DNA of 7,013 nucleotides, from the NCBI GenBank assembly GCA_050116035.1, contig JASFPJ010000171.1:1-7013 (forward strand), read 5' to 3'. This stretch comes from SOIA01 sp050116035 (GTDB lineage Bacteria; Acidobacteriota; Aminicenantia; Aminicenantales; Aminicenantaceae). Below, one piece after another: positions 1-4,818 of this stretch. The position numbers and the translations under genes were made by a program. Each line of letters opens with the position of its first letter. Within the stretch, counting starts at the first letter, position 1. The notes beneath the pieces were generated by a model. The model had not been told where the DNA came from. It worked only from the letters and a program-made list of their open reading frames with translations, and did no database searches.

Positions 1-294
1 AGCGATATCATCGATCTTTGTGCTGAGTATGTGGGTGACGATCCCCTGATAATCCAAAAAATACTGCCTCACCATCTCCTCGGTTTCGCTCTTGTTCCGC
101 CCCTTAAAATCGGAATAATCTTCGGCAATAAATACCATAAGATTTCGAGCGTCCTTCTGTTCGATAAACGCGCCGGCTTTGTCCATGAGATCGAGAATCA
201 GCATTTTATCCGATTTCTCCCCACAGGAGATGAGGAGCCAAACGAACAGAATCCCCACTACAGGGAATAGAATGACGCGCTTTATGTAGCTCAT
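1..294 (-). CDS. Lipoprotein, possible NTF2/SnoaL-like domain (5' part only)
   Basis: The frame is open from ATG (292-294) to the left edge, giving 98 codons with no stop; the 3' end lies outside the window. The product begins MSYIKRVILF, followed by a hydrophobic stretch and the lipobox LISC (Cys at residue 24), so it should be cut by signal peptidase II, lipidated and held at a membrane facing the periplasm or outside. The mature part (DLMDKAGAFIEQKDARNLMV, then FIAEDYSDFKG) has the helix-then-strand pattern of NTF2/SnoaL-like domains, in which a helical hairpin precedes 'f.aeDf.d..G'. That assignment is an inference from pattern. A GAGG Shine-Dalgarno sits 5 nt before the ATG and a promoter-like pair lies just upstream. 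No enzymatic role can be given from this fragment. Confidence 0.8.
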   Translation of the reverse strand, partial: MSYIKRVILFPVVGILFVWLLISCGEKSDKMLILDLMDKAGAFIEQKDARNLMVFIAEDYSDFKGRNKSETEEMVRQYFLDYQGIVTHILSTKIDDIA

Positions 295-314
295 GAGATC
301 CTCGAACAGTCGAT

Positions 315-343
315 ATTATACAATTCTCCAAGCGTCATGAAAA
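315..343 (-). promoter_or_regulatory. Probable sigma70-type promoter of the lipoprotein gene
   Basis: On the minus strand a consensus TATAAT (315-320) follows TTTTCA (338-343, four of six matches to TTGACA) with a 17-bp spacer. The -10 box ends 20 bp before the start codon at 294, leaving a short leader that holds the GAGG ribosome site. Seen by eye only. Confidence 0.5.
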
Positions 344-379
344 CATTAATTCGAAGGGATAAACATGCATATTTTTTTT

Positions 380-411
380 AAAATATATTTGATTTATTCG
401 AAAATATATTT
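380..411. repeat. Two copies of an 11-bp AT palindromic repeat
   Basis: AAAATATATTT occurs at 380-390 and again at 401-411. Each copy contains the self-complementary core AAATATATTT, and the copies are 21 bp apart start to start, about two helical turns. They lie in the very AT-rich gap (361-420) upstream of the lipoprotein promoter. They could be bent DNA, binding sites for a dimeric regulator, or chance in an AT tract. The rest of the gap 295-487 shows no gene on either strand. Confidence 0.4.
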
Positions 412-425
412 TATATAGTTAATAG

Positions 426-487
426 CCTTGTTTCGCTGGCTGGGCAAGGTCCCATCCTTAGCATTTCATAATCCCCCTTTTGCTAAG
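426..487. other. Two adjacent stem-loops after the fadL-like remnant
   Basis: CCTTG (426-430) pairs with CAAGG (445-449) around a 14-nt loop. CTTAGCA (457-463) pairs perfectly with TGCTAAG (481-487) around a 17-nt loop. The second hairpin begins directly after the stop codon (488-490) of the minus-strand fadL-like remnant. Neither is followed by a T-run on either strand, so they are not classical intrinsic terminators. They may be transcript-end structures or scars of the event that removed the rest of the gene. Confidence 0.35.
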
Positions 488-739
488 CTACAGCCAGCAC
501 CTATTCCATACAGGTATCAAAGGGGAAGATAAAAAATTCTTGGTTGTCCAGTCGAATTGAGATACCGCCGCAGGATTCCAGTAGCCAGCGCTATAATCAT
601 CCACCAATCCGACAAAAGCGCCTCCCATGGACATGGCCCTGGAACAAAGGCCGTTCAGATACAGCCCACTCGCATTCACAAATGCACTCAGAAAGAATAC
701 AGATAGAACGAAGGAAACAAGTAAAAACCCCTTCCTCAT
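488..739 (-). pseudogene. Truncated FadL/OmpP1/TodX-type outer membrane protein
   Basis: An 83-aa frame begins with a clear Sec signal peptide (MRKGFLLVSFVLSVFFLSAF, cleavage near VNA-SG). It continues with the FadL-family N-terminal signature: GLYLNGLCSRAMSMGGAFVG, then LVDDYSAGYWNPAAVSQF. In the family this N-terminal hatch segment precedes a 14-strand barrel of about 400 residues that passes long-chain fatty acids or other hydrophobic compounds through the outer membrane. Here the homology fades around residue 75 and a TAG stop follows after WNRCWL, so the whole barrel is absent. No further FadL-like coding is visible in the 190 bases downstream. An AGG-type ribosome site (AGGT, 5 bases before ATG) is still present. 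A secreted short peptide cannot be excluded, but a decayed gene is more likely. Confidence 0.7.
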
Positions 740-839
740 AAAGACCTGCTTTCAGAAATTGGATTATAACTATCCCCAATGATAAAGGCAATTTTTATGC
801 CGTTTTTTACTGTGAAAAATGGAATAAGCAGGAGTTATC

Positions 840-857
840 TGTCCAAAATTCAGGACA
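840..857. other. Short inverted repeat in the divergent gap
   Basis: TGTCC (840-844) and GGACA (853-857) form a perfect 5-bp inverted repeat with an 8-bp centre, in the region between the fadL-like remnant and the propeller gene. The half-sites could bind a dimeric regulator, but five base pairs is weak evidence. No gene is visible in the remainder of 740-992. Confidence 0.2.
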
Positions 858-944
858 TTCGAGTGAATCTGCGCACGATCGACTGAAAAAACCCGAATGA
901 ATAAATATACGTAAGAAGATGTAGGATTAGAGATGAAGGAATTA

Positions 945-963
945 TATAATATTCAGAATATTA
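945..963 (+). promoter_or_regulatory. -10 box with overlapping 17-bp palindrome upstream of the propeller gene
   Basis: A consensus TATAAT lies at 945-950. Overlapping it, TAATATTCAGAATATTA (947-963) is a perfect palindrome: two 8-bp arms around a single central A. A palindrome covering the -10 box and presumed start of transcription (~957) is the usual place for a repressor operator. I see no good -35 box at the right distance, so the promoter may be activator-dependent or the match may be chance. The element lies between the two candidate start codons (933 and 993) and so favours the downstream one. Confidence 0.4.
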
Positions 964-980
964 AAGAAAAAAATCAGATC

Positions 981-987
981 AAAGAGG
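981..987 (+). promoter_or_regulatory. Ribosome binding site that decides the propeller gene start
   Basis: AAAGAGG ends 5 nt before ATG 993. The alternative in-frame ATG at 933 has only a weak AGGATTAGAG context, and it would put 20 charged residues (KELYNIQNIKEKNQIKEAS) in front of an otherwise perfect signal peptide. Confidence 0.65.
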
Positions 988-992
988 CTTCA

Positions 993-2111
993 ATGAAAAA
1001 AATGCTGCATATTGGATTGGGTCTATTACTGATATTTTGTATATCAGGGCAGATAATGGCCCAGAAAGTCAAGACTGTCGATGGCGTCGAGGTCGTCGAA
1101 AATCCCGAGAAACCAAAGGCCGCCAAAAGCATCCCAACCAAGCTTATACTAGAGGAAGATTTCAAGATCGGAGACAGTGAGGCCGAAGAGGAGATGATCG
1201 CTCAGGTTACGTTCTTCGTCGTGGACGAAAACGAAACAATCTATGCTCTTGACATGAAGTCAAACAACATCAAAGTCTTCGACAGCAACGGCACATTCGT
1301 TCGGATAATTTCAAAACAAGGCCAAGGGCCCGGTGAGATTAACTTCCCCTCAGGCCTCCTCATCACTTCTGAGAACGAACTGCTGGTCGAAGATGCAGGG
1401 AACAGAAGACTGGCTTATTTCACCCTAGAAGGGGAGTTTCTGAGGAATGTCTCGGTGGCGGATAAAACATCTCTCACAAACCTTATGACAGACAGCAACG
1501 GTAATTACTTGGGACGACAGTTCGTCATCGAAGAGGGGAATATGTTTTTCGAGATCAGGAAGTTCGACAAAGACCTGAACAGCCAGTTCACGATTGAGAA
1601 AATTCCATTCAATCTCAGAGATCCGCTTAAGGACAAGCTCAAGATTTTTGATTTTGTTCAGATCTACTACTTCGATCCGGAAGGCCAAATTTATTACGGA
1701 AATCCGAAGGTATATGAGATCCAAATTCTCAGTCCGGAGGGAAAACTCAAAAAGAAAATTACCAAGAAATACAAGTCCGAAAAAATAACAGAAGAGGATA
1801 AAGAGGAAATTTTGGATAGGATTCCGGATACGGGTTTTGGCATAAGGGAGAGGATAGAGTTTCCCAAGGAGTTTCCCGCTTATGAAGCATTCACAATGGA
1901 CGAGGAGGGGCGACTGATCGTAAGGTCATTTAACAAGGCCGATGTGGAAGACCACGTCTATCTCGATGTTTTCGACACGGAGGGAAAGTATATTGCCAGA
2001 TTCCCGAGCAAGGTGAATCCCCGACTCTGGAAGAGCGGCAAGATGTACGCAATAGAAGAAACGGATGAAGCTTTTCAAGTCATCAAACGCTACACCTACT
2101 CCTGGCAATAA
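993..2111 (+). CDS. Secreted 6-bladed beta-propeller (NHL-repeat-like) protein
   Basis: The 372-aa product starts with a Sec signal peptide (MKKMLHIGLGLLLIFCISGQ, likely cut after IMA). The mature start KVKTVDGVEVVENPEKP is the lead-in I associate with '6-bladed beta-propeller' proteins of Aminicenantes/Acidobacteriota. Propeller repeats are visible as FDSNGTFVRIISKQGQGPGE (the hallmark 'GxF...GxxGxGPGEf..P' blade edge), VEDAGNRRLAYFTLEGEFLR, FDPEGQIYYGNPKVYEIQIL, and near the C-terminus MDEEGRLIVR and FDTEGKYIARF. The predicted role is a periplasmic or exported ligand-binding or scaffold propeller; no catalytic residues can be named. A charged Lys/Glu-rich insert (KKKITKKYKSEKITEEDKEE) lies between late blades. 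The gene stands alone, facing a convergent minus-strand group, with a terminator-like palindrome 31 bp past its stop. A start at 933 is possible but less likely. Confidence 0.85.
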   Translation: MKKMLHIGLGLLLIFCISGQIMAQKVKTVDGVEVVENPEKPKAAKSIPTKLILEEDFKIGDSEAEEEMIAQVTFFVVDENETIYALDMKSNNIKVFDSNGTFVRIISKQGQGPGEINFPSGLLITSENELLVEDAGNRRLAYFTLEGEFLRNVSVADKTSLTNLMTDSNGNYLGRQFVIEEGNMFFEIRKFDKDLNSQFTIEKIPFNLRDPLKDKLKIFDFVQIYYFDPEGQIYYGNPKVYEIQILSPEGKLKKKITKKYKSEKITEEDKEEILDRIPDTGFGIRERIEFPKEFPAYEAFTMDEEGRLIVRSFNKADVEDHVYLDVFDTEGKYIARFPSKVNPRLWKSGKMYAIEETDEAFQVIKRYTYSWQ

Positions 2112-2112
2112 A

Positions 2113-2158
2113 TGGTGCCAGGTACATATTTCCAGAGGTGATAAAAATTGGTGCCAGG
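2113..2158. repeat. Tandem TGGTGCCAGG repeat (REP-like)
   Basis: TGGTGCCAGG occurs at 2113-2122 and 2149-2158, 36 bp apart; the match extends to 12 of 13 bases (TGGTGCCAGGyAC). The first copy begins one base after the propeller stop. Sequences of this type are commonly intergenic REP-like palindromes, often mobilised by REP-associated tyrosine (IS200/IS605-like) transposases. That link is family knowledge; no transposase is present in this window. Confidence 0.55.
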
Positions 2159-2169
2159 CACCATTTTTT
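2143..2169. terminator. Bidirectional terminator-like palindrome between convergent genes
   Basis: The core TGGTGCCAGGCACCA (2149-2163) is a perfect inverted repeat about a central A. It is flanked by AAAAA (2143-2147) and TTTTTT (2164-2169), which also pair. Read on either strand this gives a GC-rich hairpin followed by a T-run, fitting rho-independent termination for both the propeller gene (+) and the TudS-side transcript (-). The hairpin loop must open the central bases, so GGTG/CACC would be the minimum stem. Confidence 0.6.
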
Positions 2170-2175
2170 CTCACT

Positions 2176-2298
2176 CTAATAGCGCCGTAGCAAGGGCATC
2201 GTGAGACAATGGGGCCCGCCCAGTTTATCGGCCAAATATTTTCCCCCGAAAGGAAAAACTTCGATCCCATGTTTCCTCAGATAATCCACAAGCTTCAT
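2176..2298 (-). pseudogene. C-terminal fragment of an arginine deiminase/amidinotransferase-type enzyme
   Basis: A 40-codon frame (ATG 2296-2298, stop TAG 2176-2178) reads MKLVDYLRKHGIEVFPFGGK, then YLADKLGGPHCLTMPLLRRY. The ending GGPHCLTMPLLR corresponds to the C-terminal catalytic-Cys motif of guanidino-modifying enzymes, such as the '..GGxxCM(S/T)(M/C)P(L/I)xR' ending of bacterial arginine deiminases, with the nucleophile here at Cys31. The preceding 'YLRKHGIEV..F.G..L' matches the segment before it. Intact family members are roughly 260-420 aa and carry their other catalytic Asp/Glu/His residues upstream, so this piece cannot be an active enzyme alone. Family-like coding continues upstream of the ATG as AREAVEPG, overlapping the end of the TudS-like gene, until a TAG at 2323-2325. 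The ATG overlaps the TudS stop as ATGA, so translation is possible. I favour a remnant over a microprotein. Confidence 0.6.
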
Positions 2299-2888
2299 CC
2301 CTGGCTCAACAGCTTCTCTAGCCTACCCAAAGTTTCACTGAAACTCTCGGGCCGGCGCGACCTGAGGGACTTTCCTGGGATACCCACCCATTCAGGATGG
2401 ACACCGATGTTTGCCAGAGCGGCTTCGAATTCTTCCATAAACACGCCTCTTCCCTGAACAAATTCGACATCCCTCGGAAATACCTTTTTGCCCTCAGCAT
2501 CCTTTTTCCAGCGGCCCACATAGTCTATTCCACACGTTGGGCTCGCCTCCGCTCCAATAACAGCAACAATTGCATAACCTTTCTTCACATACATTTTCAA
2601 TGTCTCGCATATCTTTTCAGCCAGTTCCCTGTAATGGGCCCTGATTTTGGGATGCTCGTAAGATTCTTTGGGTAAGGCTTTCCGAAAAATTCCAGAAAGT
2701 TCCATCTCGGGGCAAGGAATTTGATAGATGCCGACGCCTTTTTCGATCAAAAGCTCGACCACTTCCCTTTCTAAACCGGGATAGATCGCCAGATCATCCT
2801 CCAACGAGTGTACGTTTAGAATGCAGTGAGAGACAACCACAAGCCATCCGCTTCTTTTGTCTTCCGAGAAAACCTCTTCCGATGACAT
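2295..2888 (-). CDS. TudS-related putative desulfidase (DUF523-like, Fe-S protein)
   Basis: The 197-aa cytoplasmic protein has three cysteine motifs in the family order: VVSHCILNVHS (Cys22), YQIPCPEMELSGI (Cys59) and GAEASPTCGIDY (Cys119). In 2-thiouracil desulfurase TudS, three cysteines ligate a [4Fe-4S] cluster that takes sulfur from thiolated substrates. The 'SHCILN' variant with 'YPGLEREVVELLIEKGVGI' matches the TudS-related branch found in clostridia and archaea, as far as I recall. Its substrate is unknown, so desulfidase activity is only inferred. An in-frame TGA lies 15 bases before the ATG, so this is the only reasonable start; the ribosome site (AAGAAGA, adjoining the ATG) is poor. 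The gene lies 44 bp after the ARPP-1 gene on the same strand, suggesting co-transcription. Its last codons overlap, in another frame, sequence belonging to the amidinotransferase remnant, so the extreme C-terminus may be secondarily acquired. Confidence 0.8.
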   Translation of the reverse strand: MSSEEVFSEDKRSGWLVVVSHCILNVHSLEDDLAIYPGLEREVVELLIEKGVGIYQIPCPEMELSGIFRKALPKESYEHPKIRAHYRELAEKICETLKMYVKKGYAIVAVIGAEASPTCGIDYVGRWKKDAEGKKVFPRDVEFVQGRGVFMEEFEAALANIGVHPEWVGIPGKSLRSRRPESFSETLGRLEKLLSQG

Positions 2889-2932
2889 TCTTCTTATACG
2901 GCCTCAAATCAAAGATTTCACTACTTAGTCAG

Positions 2933-3913
2933 CTATCTTCTGAACCGCGTTCTGCGCCTGGAGCTCGCCATCTTCCCAGCTTTATCGCTTTCGGTGATCA
3001 CAAAAAAGGCCATATGTATCACTTTTTGTCCGGATTTAAGAGCCGAACCAACAAGCAATTTCCCTTCATAGCGATAATCCCAGCCCTTGCCCACAGACAC
3101 ATATTTTTTCTCTTTGCATTTTTGTGTTTGGCGGATAAAGGCCTTGGCTTTATTCACATCAGGCTCTTGGGTTAGCTTTGTTTTTTGGAGGATGGCATCC
3201 ATGGCATAACTCTTCACCAACTTCGGATGAAGGATTCCATAGGCTGTCTCGCTGGAAATAAAGTCAAAACCCACGACTTCACCATCGATAAAGGCAAGAA
3301 GGCCCTTTTGATCTTGAACTCGGGGAAAAGCGCCCAGATAATCATCGAGATCATCCTTCTTCACCTCGTATGCAGCTTTCATCGCTCCTGTTTCAGAATG
3401 AGCGCCTGCATCCTCGGAAATTTCATCGATAGCCGTCCAGACCGTGCCCTGGTCAGAACGAAATTCCTGGGAATCTGCCAGAGTATCCGATACGGTCTGT
3501 GCTTTGATCCCCCGGAGTTTTGTGGACATCAGGGTGTCAGAATCGGCAAATTCTCTTTCCCTGTAGGCCCATCTCCCCTGTTCAGTGCAGCTTACAGGAA
3601 TGACAAGCTCCGACTTCTCTTCTACGAGAATCGAAGTGTTGAGCACCCTGTTTTGTTTAGCCCCGACAACTTCTTCACCATCAAGAAGGAGGACAGGAAT
3701 ATCCGCACTATTAATCACTTTAAGCTCGGGCACAGAACCTTCTTGGCTGACTTCTGTAATAGTCAGCACCTGCAGGTCCAGTGCCTCCTTCAAGGTCAGA
3801 TACTCGGGTGATTCATCCAGCGAAGTCAAGAGCGGCAGAACTCCCATGTTCTTGAAATGCTGCAGCTCTCCGAATTCAAAACTTGCCACGTACTTCTTTA
3901 TCGTCGCGTCCAT
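2933..3913 (-). CDS. ARPP-1 family domain protein
   Basis: I recognise the 326-aa product as an ARPP-1 domain protein from its N-terminal half: KNMGVLPLLTSLDESPEYLT, VINSADIPVLLLDGEEVVGA, KQNRVLNTSILVEEKSELVI and PVSCTEQGRWAYRE (residues 106-119). The DGEEVVGAKQNR and SCTEQGRW blocks are the most diagnostic. There is no signal peptide or membrane segment, so it should be cytoplasmic. The family has no established biochemistry that I can cite. Its name, as I recall, reflects genomic association with ADP-ribosylglycohydrolase and rhodanese/phosphatase proteins, hinting at nucleotide or NAD-derived chemistry. The start at 3913 is chosen because GGAGAGG lies 5 nt before it; the ATG six codons upstream (3931) has no ribosome site. 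The C-terminus ends in a strongly basic tail (SSRRRTRFRR). It is first of the ARPP-1/TudS-like pair. Confidence 0.8.
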   Translation of the reverse strand: MDATIKKYVASFEFGELQHFKNMGVLPLLTSLDESPEYLTLKEALDLQVLTITEVSQEGSVPELKVINSADIPVLLLDGEEVVGAKQNRVLNTSILVEEKSELVIPVSCTEQGRWAYREREFADSDTLMSTKLRGIKAQTVSDTLADSQEFRSDQGTVWTAIDEISEDAGAHSETGAMKAAYEVKKDDLDDYLGAFPRVQDQKGLLAFIDGEVVGFDFISSETAYGILHPKLVKSYAMDAILQKTKLTQEPDVNKAKAFIRQTQKCKEKKYVSVGKGWDYRYEGKLLVGSALKSGQKVIHMAFFVITESDKAGKMASSRRRTRFRR

Positions 3914-3918
3914 CAGAT

Positions 3919-3925
3919 CCTCTCC
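3919..3925 (-). promoter_or_regulatory. Strong ribosome site that decides the ARPP-1 start
   Basis: GGAGAGG on the minus strand, 5 nt upstream of ATG 3911-3913. The upstream in-frame ATG (3929-3931) is preceded by CCCCATATTATGT, with no Shine-Dalgarno-like sequence and overlapping the probable -10 region. Confidence 0.7.
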
Positions 3926-3933
3926 AATCATAC

Positions 3934-3960
3934 ATAATATGGGGACAGGTTACTTCTCAA
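3934..3960 (-). promoter_or_regulatory. Possible promoter of the ARPP-1/TudS-like pair
   Basis: On the minus strand TTGAGA (3955-3960) precedes TATTAT (3934-3939) with a 15-bp spacer, shorter than the usual 17. The spacer is largely made of the REP-like AAGTAACCTGTCCCC sequence. The position, 20 bp before start codon 3913, is suitable, but spacing makes it a moderate call only. Confidence 0.35.
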
Positions 3961-3985
3961 TGAGGGGAAAAGCCGCCTGTTTCCC
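3941..3985. repeat. REP-like GGGGACAGGTTACTT element with imperfect inverted partner
   Basis: GGGGACAGGTTACTT (3941-3955) resembles the GGGGACAGGTTAC-type REP sequences I know from many bacterial genomes. GGGGACAGG can pair imperfectly with CCTGTTTCCC (3976-3985) to form a long-loop stem. It occupies the 110-bp gap between the ARPP-1 start and the end of the next minus-strand gene. Confidence 0.4.
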
Positions 3986-4023
3986 TTTCTATCCCCCTAT
4001 GTACCGCTACAAAGAATAAACTC

Positions 4024-4728
4024 TTACATCCTCTTTCTGATATACACAAGCCCTTCGTTTGTCACTGTAAAAAAGAAATCTCCCGCAGCCGCATAGGATT
4101 CCCTGATCATGTTATTCTCGATGAGTTCGCGCACAATTACCTGGAATTCCTTTCTCTCTTTATCCGGAAAAACCTTTTTGTAATTTTCGAACAGAACTCC
4201 CAAAGCAATTTCTTCTGTTTCTTCGGCTAGATTATAGAGCACGTTAAGGTGCTCCTCATTCAAGTTTAGATCGACTTCTGGCGACCTGTCTTCCTTGGGT
4301 TTCTCTTTCTTTTTTGTCCTTTCTTTCTTCGCAGGTTTTTCTGTTTCAGTTTTACGGGGCATTTTATCAATCTTTTGCTCGAGATCAATCTGTATTTCTT
4401 CTTTGAGTTTTTTTATTGCCCTTTCGATGTCGGCCTTGTTTTTCTGGCGCACTTCATAGATATAATCCCTTAACTGATAATCTTTATAATCATCGATTTC
4501 CTTTTGCGGCGCTTCAGGACGCCTGGGAGTTTCGGTCTCTTCTTCTCTATCGATGTCAGCCTCTTTGCGCAGTTGGCTGGCCATTTGTTTCAGTTCCTTA
4601 TATTCCTCGAGAATCTCTCTTATATTGGCCTTCATGGCTTTTTTTGTTCGTCTGAAAAGAAAAACCATGATCACCAAAAGTGCTACCGCTAAGAGTAAAA
4701 AAATATAATCTGCTGTTGATATATTCAT
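4024..4728 (-). CDS. Membrane-anchored coiled-coil protein with winged-helix-like C-terminus
   Basis: I do not recognise this 234-aa protein as a named family. Residues 7-25 (DYIFLLLAVALLVIMVFLF) form one transmembrane helix followed by RRTKK, predicting an N-out, C-in topology. Two charged helical stretches, about 28-58 and 96-123, have coiled-coil character. Residues 124-149 are a Lys/Glu-rich flexible linker (KPAKKERTKKKEKPKE). Residues 155-234 look like a winged helix: helices around NEEHLNVLYNLAEET, IALGVLFENYKKVF and FQVIVRELIENNMIRE, then a beta wing (DFFFTVTNEGLVYI). It could tether a DNA- or protein-binding module to the inner membrane. An AAGGG ribosome site lies 7 nt before the ATG. 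It is divergent from the small membrane protein gene, and its stop lies 110 bp before the ARPP-1 start on the same strand. Confidence 0.75.
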   Translation of the reverse strand: MNISTADYIFLLLAVALLVIMVFLFRRTKKAMKANIREILEEYKELKQMASQLRKEADIDREEETETPRRPEAPQKEIDDYKDYQLRDYIYEVRQKNKADIERAIKKLKEEIQIDLEQKIDKMPRKTETEKPAKKERTKKKEKPKEDRSPEVDLNLNEEHLNVLYNLAEETEEIALGVLFENYKKVFPDKERKEFQVIVRELIENNMIRESYAAAGDFFFTVTNEGLVYIRKRM

Positions 4729-4818
4729 GTTGCAACCCTTGTTCCTAGTTTAGTCTATACAATTGAAAATATTTTGCAAAGAAATTTTTATTGCGCAGCT
4801 GTTTCTTGTAATATAGAG
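4729..4818. promoter_or_regulatory. Divergent promoter gap
   Basis: This 90-bp AT-rich gap separates two head-to-head genes. Rightward, TTGAAA (4763-4768) and TTTTAT (4786-4791) are 17 bp apart. Leftward, TATAGA on the minus strand lies about 20 bp before the leftward gene's ribosome site, but no convincing -35 accompanies it. The near-palindrome AAAATATTTT sits between them. Confidence 0.35.

Noticed and set aside
933..992. Upstream ATG as the start of the propeller gene
   Set aside because: It would add 20 charged residues before the signal peptide, has a weaker ribosome site than ATG 993, and the TATAAT/palindrome lies inside the added segment.
1926..2270. A 114-codon minus-strand open frame across the propeller 3' end and the REP-like region
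   Set aside because: It crosses a terminator-like palindrome and is antisense to the propeller gene; the recognisable minus-strand coding there is the amidinotransferase fragment in a different frame.
3185..3811. A 208-codon plus-strand open frame
   Set aside because: It lies wholly antisense to the ARPP-1 gene, whose protein matches a known family along the same stretch; the plus-strand product has no recognisable features and no ribosome site.
4774..4818. TTG start extending the small membrane protein by 15 residues
   Set aside because: The added leader is polar and overlaps a plausible promoter, and two ATG codons exist at 4819 and 4822. It is not excluded, since the ribosome site at the ATGs is weak.
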